Assembly (NCBI RefSeq): GCF_014836875.1
Contig: NZ_JACSQC010000002.1
Span: 512,834 to 576,833 of the forward strand
Length of the DNA stretch: 64,000 bases
Reading direction: 5' to 3'
From: Arthrobacter pullicola
GTDB lineage: Bacteria; Actinomycetota; Actinomycetes; Actinomycetales; Micrococcaceae
Part shown: one piece after another, positions 58,213-64,000 of the stretch
Layout: every line of letters begins with the position of its first letter
Position numbering within the stretch: the stretch's first letter is position 1
Made by a program: the position numbers and the translations under genes
Notes under the pieces: model-generated
The model's database searches: none
Told to the model about the DNA's origin: nothing
The model's input: the letters and a program-made list of their open reading frames with translations, nothing else

Positions 58213-60957
58213 TTACTCCACGAAGATGCTGCCGACCAGGCGGGTGTCATTCACCGAGCTGCCCACGTAGATGGGCGCCTGTCCGGTGGGAGTCACCCAG
58301 CCGGCGGCGTCGTCCCAGTACTGCAGGGCCCGCGGGTCCAGATCGATGTTGACCGTCCCGGCTCCGCCCGGCGGCAGCGTGATGCTGCCGTAGCCGGCCA
58401 GCTGCCGGGCAGGCGTCGGAACACTCGTGGGCAGGTTGCCCACATACACCTGCACGGTTTCCTCACCCTCACGAGTGCCAAGGTTGATCACCTGCGCGGC
58501 CACGGCGGCTTCCGGTGCCGGACCCGCCTCGACCACCGGGGTGGTAAACAGGTTGCCGTACTGGAACCGGGTGTAGGAAAGTCCGTGACCGAAGGGGAAG
58601 AGCGGAATGACATCCCGGCTGGTGTAGGCCTTGTAACCCACAAACACTCCGTCGACATACGGCACCTGCGGCTCCAGCTGCTCAATCAGCAGGAAGGGAT
58701 TCTCCACACCCACCGATGCCGCCTGTTCCTCGCTGACCGGGAAGGTCACCGGCAGTTTGCCGGACGGGTTGGCATCGCCGTACAGCAGCGCGGCCACCGC
58801 CAGTCCCTGTGCCTGTCCCGGGTACCAGGTTTCCAGTACGGCCGGCACCTGGTCGATCCAGGGCATGGTCACCGGTCCGCTGGTGGCCAGCACCACGATG
58901 GTGTTCGGATTCACCGCCGAGACGGCCCGGATCAGGCGGTCCTGGTCCTGCGGCAGGGTCAGGGAGCCGCGGTCGGCTGCTTCACCGGTGTAGTCGCGGG
59001 CAACGATGACGGCGGTGCTGTTGCGTGAGGCCACCTCGACTGCTTCCTGGATGGCCGGTGAGTTGGCGTCCTCCGGCGCGTACCAGCCCAGGCGCATCAT
59101 GGCTCCCGGCTGGTCATTGAGTCCGCCGTCGAATTGGTTCTCCGCGTCCGTGGTGTACTCCACCCGGATCGGAACTTCCTGACCTTCGGCCATGTTGATC
59201 GCCGCTTCCGTGGTGCCGAACGGCTGTGCGGGAGCGGTGGTCACCAGGGTGCCGTCGATGTACAGCCGGGCGGTGCCCAGATGCGTCATGGTCAGTGTGT
59301 AGTCCCCGGTCGCCGGTGCCACGAGGGTTCCGGTCCAGACTGCGGACATCGGCGCCGCCACCAGCGGGATCGGCAGTCCCGGCACCTGCGAGGTGTTGAT
59401 CGTGTCGGCCGAGATTCCGGTCCGCAGGTTGACCTGCAGTTCGTCCCGGGCCAGCACGGGTTCGCCCTCGAAGTTCTCGATCCCGCTGCGGTATTCGGCC
59501 TGCACGTTGGTCAGCACCGTGCTGGGGATCGGGGGCGGGCCGGGCAGTGTATCGCCCAGGGACACCGGGTCGGTGCCCTGTGCGTATTCCACTGTGGCGC
59601 CTGCTCCGGCCCGGGCGGTGATGCCGTCCAGGATGGTGGTCAGCTGCGCCGGATTGGGAATCGCTCCGGAACCGCCGCCGTCGATGTACCAGTCGGCGTC
59701 GGACCCGATGACCGCCACAGATGGTGTGGAGGACGCCAGGGGCAGCGCGCCGCCGTCGTTCTTCAGCAGCACCGCGGCGTCCTCGGCAATATCCTGGGCG
59801 ATTACCGCGTGCGCTTCGAGCATGTTGGCGGGAACCGGCACTTCGGTGGGTTGCGGATTGACGAAGGATCCCGGAGGCGGGTTATCGAAGATGCCCTTGG
59901 CGAACATGGTCAGCGCCACCCGCCGGGCGGCGTCGGTGACCCGCAGTTCGGAAACTTCGCCGCTCTGCACCGCGGCCAGCAGTGCCGGCCCGGAGAATTC
60001 CAGGCCCGGGCCGGACACGTCCAGTCCTGCCGCGTAGTCCGCGAAGCTGTGCGCGGCATTGAAGTCGGAGGATACAAATCCGGCGAAGCCCAGCTGGCTC
60101 TTCAGGATCTGGTTCAGCAGCCTGTCGTTGCCGCAGGCATACTCTCCGTTGACCTGGTTGAAGGAGCACATCACGGCACCCGGATCGGCGTCGTTGATCA
60201 GCTTTTCCCAGGGCCGGGTGTAGGTTTCCTGCAGGGTCCGCTCATCGACCAGCACGTTCACGTGGCCGCGCCTGGTCTCGAAGTTGTTCAGGTTGTAGTG
60301 CTTGACCAGGGCGGAGATGCTGGCGCCCTGCTCGCCCTGCACCTGTGCGGCGGCCATGGCACCGCTGAGCAGAGGGTCCTCCCCCAGGTCCTCCCACATC
60401 CGCCCGTTATAGGGGGTGCGGACAAGGTCCATGGTGGGTCCGGCCAGGGCGTTCCAGCCGGTGGCCCGGGCTTCCTCCCCACCCACGGCACCGTACGCCC
60501 GGGCGTAGGACTCATCGAAGGTCGAGGCCAGCCCGACGCCGACCGGCAGCCCGGTAGTCACGGTGTCCTCGAGGGCCAGACCACAGCAGCCATCCTTGCT
60601 GCGGATGGCCGGCAGGCCGAGTTCCGGAACACCAGGGCCGCCGGACTGGATCAGGTAGCTCACTTTCTGCTCCAGGGTCATCGCGTTGACGACCAGGTTG
60701 GCCCGCAGCCCCGGCGACAGGCTGGGGTCCCGCCACGGCTGGTCTTCCTGGAGCGGTGCCGGCGGTGCGGCCTGCTCCACGGCAGCCGGTTCTGCGTCAG
60801 GGAGTTCGGCGGCGCCGGCCGCCGGGAGGAAACTGGTGGTTGCTAGCAGGGTTCCCGCCAGCAGGGCGATCCCCCTTGTGAGTATTCGGTGTCTGGGGTT
60901 TCGGCTACTTTGGCTGCGATGCAGTGGTGGAGCGCTGGCTTTGCTTTTTAGCTGCAT
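58213..60957 (-). CDS. Secreted glycoside hydrolase family 3 with PA14-like insert
   Basis: 914 residues. Long signal peptide (basic N-terminus to about residue 33, hydrophobic core, AAGAA at about 46-50), so exported. GH3 barrel with nucleophile Asp298 in GFVSSDFNAAHSF and KHYNLNNFETRR. A PA14-like beta-domain (VWTGTLVAPATGDYTLTMTHLGTARLYIDGTLV) is inserted at about residues 520-560. It continues with GEAADRGSLTLPQDQDRLI and FPFGHGLSYTRFQYG and a fibronectin-III end. Probably an extracellular beta-glucosidase or related enzyme. GAGGG precedes ATG 60957. Confidence 0.9.
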   Translation of the reverse strand: MQLKSKASAPPLHRSQSSRNPRHRILTRGIALLAGTLLATTSFLPAAGAAELPDAEPAAVEQAAPPAPLQEDQPWRDPSLSPGLRANLVVNAMTLEQKVSYLIQSGGPGVPELGLPAIRSKDGCCGLALEDTVTTGLPVGVGLASTFDESYARAYGAVGGEEARATGWNALAGPTMDLVRTPYNGRMWEDLGEDPLLSGAMAAAQVQGEQGASISALVKHYNLNNFETRRGHVNVLVDERTLQETYTRPWEKLINDADPGAVMCSFNQVNGEYACGNDRLLNQILKSQLGFAGFVSSDFNAAHSFADYAAGLDVSGPGLEFSGPALLAAVQSGEVSELRVTDAARRVALTMFAKGIFDNPPPGSFVNPQPTEVPVPANMLEAHAVIAQDIAEDAAVLLKNDGGALPLASSTPSVAVIGSDADWYIDGGGSGAIPNPAQLTTILDGITARAGAGATVEYAQGTDPVSLGDTLPGPPPIPSTVLTNVQAEYRSGIENFEGEPVLARDELQVNLRTGISADTINTSQVPGLPIPLVAAPMSAVWTGTLVAPATGDYTLTMTHLGTARLYIDGTLVTTAPAQPFGTTEAAINMAEGQEVPIRVEYTTDAENQFDGGLNDQPGAMMRLGWYAPEDANSPAIQEAVEVASRNSTAVIVARDYTGEAADRGSLTLPQDQDRLIRAVSAVNPNTIVVLATSGPVTMPWIDQVPAVLETWYPGQAQGLAVAALLYGDANPSGKLPVTFPVSEEQAASVGVENPFLLIEQLEPQVPYVDGVFVGYKAYTSRDVIPLFPFGHGLSYTRFQYGNLFTTPVVEAGPAPEAAVAAQVINLGTREGEETVQVYVGNLPTSVPTPARQLAGYGSITLPPGGAGTVNIDLDPRALQYWDDAAGWVTPTGQAPIYVGSSVNDTRLVGSIFVE

Positions 60958-61363
60958 GGTGGTTCCCTCATACGGGCCGCGTTCACCCCCTGGGCGCGGC
61001 GGCTACCGCTTGGATTCCGCAGTGTGACCTGTGCGGGTGATGAACGGCGGGACCACGTCGGCATTCTGACAGGCTTGGCCTTCCCCCAGCTTGGGTGCTC
61101 CCTACCGCTGCTCCCGCCGACCCCACATGCTGATGCGGCGGGTGCAGGATGGACGGTATGAGTGGGTTCGGGAGCGGTCAACCGAGGTTGGCGGTGCCGG
61201 GGGCTTGGGAGCGCGATTGGCTCCGGGGTGTTGTGGGGGTGACGCGGGCGTCGGGCGGCGTAGTGGGGCGGCTGGGGACGGGGCTGGTGCGGGCGATGGT
61301 CAGCAGACCAGACTCTCCATGCGCTCCGTCCGCGCCCTTGGCCAGGATCTGGCCGCCTCCAAC

Positions 61364-61442
61364 GTGCAGATATGGCGACTTCCGCGCACAGAAAGTCGCC
61401 ATATCTGCACACCCAGCAAGAGCCAAGTCGCCATACCTGCAC
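61364..61442. repeat. Complete palindromic repeat, 18-bp perfect arms
   Basis: GTGCAGATATGGCGACTT (61364-61381), eleven-base loop, AAGTCGCCATATCTGCAC (61393-61410), perfectly complementary. A further single arm AAGTCGCCATACCTGCAC follows at 61425-61442. Type copy of the family also seen near 18621 and 29320. Confidence 0.85.
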
Positions 61443-61482
61443 ATCCAGCGGAAGCAGTCCGCCCCGGCGCCCCACCGAACCG

Positions 61483-61514
61483 CCAAGCCGCCAAGCCGCC
61501 AAGCCGCCAAGCCA
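61483..61514. repeat. Eight-base tandem repeat CCAAGCCG
   Basis: Three exact CCAAGCCG units and a fourth with one change, decaying over the next 30 bases into CCACC/CCGAA words. Adjacent to the palindromic repeat. Confidence 0.75.
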
Positions 61515-61723
61515 CCGAACCACCAAGCCGCCAGGCCACCGACAGCGCCACACAAGACGCCATATCTACTCTCGTGAGTCGCGGCCGCCCTCTTGTTCGG
61601 CCCGCGCGCGACCCGACCTCAGCCCCGTCCCGGCGCCAGCCCGGCCCGGGTCCGCGTCCCGCCCCGTCCCGTCCCAGCCCTGGTCCGGCCCCACGCCCCA
61701 TCCCGGCGCCAGGCATCCCGAAA

Positions 61724-62707
61724 CTAGGACCAGTGAATCGGCACCGTAAGCCGGCGCTGCTCCGGCGTCGCGAGTCCGGGCACCTCGAGGCCGCGGTCCT
61801 GCAGGCCGCGCTGCTCGAGCAGGTGCAGCAGCATTTCCACGGCCTGCCGGCCAATTTCGACGCCGTCCACGTCCACGGAGGGAACACCGGCGGAGCCCAG
61901 CGCGCGGGCAATCCGGGCATCGCCGCTGACCACCATGTCCTGCGGCACGTCGATGCCGCGCAGCCGCAGGGCGTACATCAGGCCCAGGGCGATCGGTGAG
62001 GCGTAGACCAGGACGGCGGTGGCACCGGAGGCCAGCACCTCGTCGACCAGCCGGATCCCGCTTTCCGCCAGCGGCGGCAGCGGACCGAGCACGGTCAGGT
62101 CCGCCCGGCCGGCCAGCGCCTGCGTGATGGCGCGCGTGCGCATGCTGTCCGGCCAGGAACCCTCGGGCCCGCCGACGTACGCGATCCGGGTGTGGCCGCG
62201 GTCCGCAAGTGCTCCGGCCAGCCGGCCGAACGCCGCCGCGGTGTCCGCCACGACCGACGGCATGCCGGAGACTTCGCGTTCGATCAGCACCGTGGGAGCC
62301 AGGGACGCAGCGTGCCGGACCACATCCTGGCTGGCTTGGGAGGCGTTCAGGATCAGGCCGTCCACCTGCCCGGCCAGCCGGTCCATGCCGCGCTGGTCCG
62401 CCGCGGAGGCCAGCCCGCTGACGGCAATGGTGAGGTGGTTCCCGGAGTCCTCCGCCGCGGCCTGCGCACCCTCAATGATCGGGGCGAAGAAGGTGTTCTG
62501 CAGGCTGGGGACCACCAGGGCCAGCAGCCCGGTGCGGCCGCGGGCCAGGGCGCGGGCGATCCGGCTGGGCTGGAAACCCAGGGACTCGGAGGCAGCGCGG
62601 ACCCGTTCAATGGTCTCGCGGGCCACCAGTTCGGGCCGGCCCAGGGCACGGGAAGCGGTCGCCTTGGAAACGCCTGCGAGCGCGGCGACGTCGTCCAGTG
62701 TTGCCAT
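61724..62707 (-). CDS. LacI family transcriptional regulator
   Basis: 327 residues. HTH ATLDDVAALAGVSKATASRALGRPELVARETIERV at the very N-terminus, hinge SRIARALARGRTGLLALVVPSL, then the effector domain (TVLIEREVSGMPSVVAD, GHTRIAYVGGPEGSW, DVPQDMVVSGDARIARAL). ATG 62707 with GGGGGAAC upstream. Divergent from a polyamine-type ABC permease pair, which it presumably controls through the CGGTT/AACCG palindromes between them. Confidence 0.92.
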   Translation of the reverse strand: MATLDDVAALAGVSKATASRALGRPELVARETIERVRAASESLGFQPSRIARALARGRTGLLALVVPSLQNTFFAPIIEGAQAAAEDSGNHLTIAVSGLASAADQRGMDRLAGQVDGLILNASQASQDVVRHAASLAPTVLIEREVSGMPSVVADTAAAFGRLAGALADRGHTRIAYVGGPEGSWPDSMRTRAITQALAGRADLTVLGPLPPLAESGIRLVDEVLASGATAVLVYASPIALGLMYALRLRGIDVPQDMVVSGDARIARALGSAGVPSVDVDGVEIGRQAVEMLLHLLEQRGLQDRGLEVPGLATPEQRRLTVPIHWS

Positions 62708-62773
62708 TGTTCCCCCTGATATCCCTGACGCGTAACTCTACCGCCGGGTGGGTGGCGTGGGCCGCATATGAAG

Positions 62774-62858
62774 CCGGTTAACAAACCGGAAACACGATCC
62801 TAATAGGGTAAGGTGCAATCGGTTCCACAACCGGTTTCATTCACGCGGTTGTTAACCG
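62774..62858. promoter_or_regulatory. Three CGGTT-n-AACCG operators
   Basis: CCGGTT-AACA-AACCGG (62774-62789), CGGTT-CCAC-AACCG (62820-62833) and CGGTT-GTT-AACCG (62846-62858). All sit between the LacI gene and the permease gene. Repeated arms with four- or three-base spacers are typical of LacI-family sites; three copies suggest looping or cooperative repression. Confidence 0.65.
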
Positions 62859-62936
62859 TTGATTGATTGTCCGTCCGATCGTTTCGTCTGCTCTGGCCGA
62901 ACCGGTCCGCCCATATTGATTCGGGGATAACGCCGT

Positions 62937-63758
62937 ATGCTGCGCAGACCCAAGCTCCTGATTGCGCCGGGAGCCGTTGTGCTGGTGCTGGGATTCGCCG
63001 TCCCCGCGCTGATCATGATTTTCAGCCCGCCCGGCTCCGGCCCAGCCGAAGTCCTCGACCGGCTCTGGCAGATGCTGGGCGATCCGTATGATCTGGCGAT
63101 CATCGGCCGCACCCTGGTCTACGGTCTCACCGTCACCGTCCTGTGCATCGTCCTGGGGTTCCCCATTGCGTTCCTGCTGGCGCGGTCCACCTCCCGGTTC
63201 GCCGGCGTCTGGCTGGCCCTGGCCATCTTCCCGCTGTTGCTGAGCAACGTGGTCCGCACCTTCGGCTGGCTGGTTATCCTGGGCAGTAACGGCGCCGTCG
63301 GCCAGCTGATCGTCGCCCTGGGCCTCAGCGACCGCGGTCCGCAGCTGCTCTACACACCGCTGGCGGTGATCCTGGGCATGCTGCAGCTGTTCCTGCCGCT
63401 GGCGATCATCACCATCTACTCGGCGATCGCGCAGGTGGACCGCAACCTGGACGACGCCGCCCGCGGCCTGGGTGCCACCCGCACCCGGACCCTGTGGACC
63501 GTCGTCGCACCGCTTTCCCTGCCGGGCATCGTTGTCGCTGCCACGCTCGTCTTCGCCGGTGCGGCCACCGCCTACACCACGCCGTATCTGCTCGGCGGCA
63601 CCGGACAGCGGGTGCTTTCCACCCAGCTGTTCACCTATTCCTCGGTGACCGTTGACTGGCAGGCGGCCTCGGCCACGGCCCTGATCATGACGGTGCTGGT
63701 CTTCCTGGTCTCCGGACTGTCCACTGTGCTTGGCTCGCGAAAGGGCAGGGTCGAGTGA
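62937..63758 (+). CDS. ABC transporter permease (PotB type)
   Basis: 273 residues, six membrane segments. EAA loop NLDDAARGLGATRTRTLWTVVAPLSLPG near residue 180. Similar to the first permease of spermidine/putrescine-type importers. ATG 62937, GGGGA nine bases before. Overlaps the next permease by four bases (GTGA). Confidence 0.9.
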   Translation: MLRRPKLLIAPGAVVLVLGFAVPALIMIFSPPGSGPAEVLDRLWQMLGDPYDLAIIGRTLVYGLTVTVLCIVLGFPIAFLLARSTSRFAGVWLALAIFPLLLSNVVRTFGWLVILGSNGAVGQLIVALGLSDRGPQLLYTPLAVILGMLQLFLPLAIITIYSAIAQVDRNLDDAARGLGATRTRTLWTVVAPLSLPGIVVAATLVFAGAATAYTTPYLLGGTGQRVLSTQLFTYSSVTVDWQAASATALIMTVLVFLVSGLSTVLGSRKGRVE

Positions 63759-64000
63759 AAACCCGTCAACTGAAAACCCGCCGGATGCAGTCCCGTCCAG
63801 TCCTGCTCACCCTTGCCGTCATCGGCTACATCATCATGATCGTGCCCATCCTGTTCGTGGTGATGACCTCCTTCACCGCCGGCCGCACGCTGGCGTTCCC
63901 GCCCACCGGTTTCTCGCTGCAGTGGTTCGAGAAGGCGCTCAAGTACGGGCCCTTTATGGAATCGCTGACCTCCTCGCTGCTGCTGGCGGTGGTGGCCACC
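63755..64000 (+). CDS. ABC transporter permease (PotC type), 3' end outside window
   Basis: First 82 codons from GTG 63755: basic N-terminus (MKTRQLKTRRMQSRP), first membrane span (VLLTLAVIGYIIMIVPILFVV), then TSFTAGRTLAFPPTGFSLQWFEKAL, typical of PotC-like permeases, and the start of the second span. The gene runs off the right edge; ATPase and binding protein are expected beyond. Confidence 0.85.
   Translation, partial: MKTRQLKTRRMQSRPVLLTLAVIGYIIMIVPILFVVMTSFTAGRTLAFPPTGFSLQWFEKALKYGPFMESLTSSLLLAVVAT

Larger units (their letters stand above)
60958..61723. other. 766-base noncoding region rich in repeats
   Basis: No convincing gene on either strand; frames through it are low-complexity. 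It holds the best palindromic repeat of the window (61364-61442), an eight-base tandem repeat (61483-61514) and a C-rich run of CCGTCCC/CCGGCCC words at about 61610-61720. The start of the secreted glycosidase promoter is presumably near 60960-61060. Confidence 0.6.

Noticed and set aside
61091-61999. Open frame on plus across the repeat region and into the LacI gene
   Set aside because: Reads through palindromic and tandem repeats as low-complexity peptide and overlaps a certain gene antisense.
1-64000. tRNA, rRNA, insertion sequences, prophage
   Set aside because: None could be recognised; no CCA-type cloverleaf, transposase or phage structural gene was seen, though by-eye tRNA detection is weak.

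Overview
The window is a continuous piece of high-GC actinobacterial chromosome. Gene content and style (GTG starts, GTGA/ATGA overlaps, ROK/LacI/TetR regulators beside carbohydrate ABC importers, DUF3817, DUF5996, DUF4190 proteins, an LAxTG sortase substrate) suggest Micrococcaceae, most likely Arthrobacter or a close relative. The genus is inferred from protein style, not from a marker gene. No rRNA, tRNA, CRISPR array, insertion sequence or prophage was recognised.

Layout. (1) 1-9176: one tightly packed plus-strand operon with a ROK protein, a three-component ABC importer of the iron/sugar-phosphate/polyamine type, an argininosuccinate-lyase-like enzyme, a PfkB kinase, a PF04909-type amidohydrolase and a canonical glucosamine-6-phosphate deaminase. 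It looks like a catabolic island for an unidentified amino-sugar conjugate. (2) 9177-15005: a scar (two remnants of a glyoxalase gene with an orphan ORF between them) followed by stress and housekeeping genes: intact glyoxalase, aldo/keto reductase, DJ-1/Hsp31-like protein, epimerase, DUF3817 and a nitrilase. (3) 15105-18598: an operator palindrome and an operon of a tiny membrane protein, NCS1 permease, Zn-dependent alcohol dehydrogenase and TetR regulator, divergent from the nitrilase. (4) 18701-21202: DUF5996 and a Bcr/CflA-type drug exporter. (5) 21247-36459: a xylan/xylose block. It holds a LacI regulator, a sugar ABC importer, a GH3 glycosidase and a CE7 acetyl xylan esterase; then a serine-hydrolase operon controlled by an ArsR-type protein and a deletion scar; then xylB, xylA and a divergent xylR with a readable promoter/operator. 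(6) 36709-46611: a sortase-anchored 'choice-of-anchor A' surface protein whose start region looks frameshifted at a poly-C tract, a CLC-type channel, a luciferase-like monooxygenase with an F420-reductase-like protein, a phenol-2-monooxygenase-type flavoprotein with a striking upstream inverted repeat, and two duplicated DUF4190 membrane proteins. (7) 46814-50667: agmatine deiminase translationally coupled to an unusual amidase, then a 2-hydroxyacid dehydrogenase. (8) 50723-58102: a divergent sugar locus with ROK regulator, permease and ATPase on minus and lipoprotein, Gfo/Idh oxidoreductase and TIM-barrel isomerase on plus. (9) 58213-64000: a secreted GH3 glycosidase with a PA14-like insert, a noncoding repeat-rich stretch, a LacI regulator, and two polyamine-type ABC permeases entering from the right edge.

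Functionally the window is mostly carbohydrate and nitrogen scavenging, with local regulators next to most transport operons. Several operator palindromes, intrinsic terminators and a dispersed palindromic repeat family (core TGCAGATATGGCGAC) can be read directly. All assignments come from reading motifs by eye; no database search was possible.
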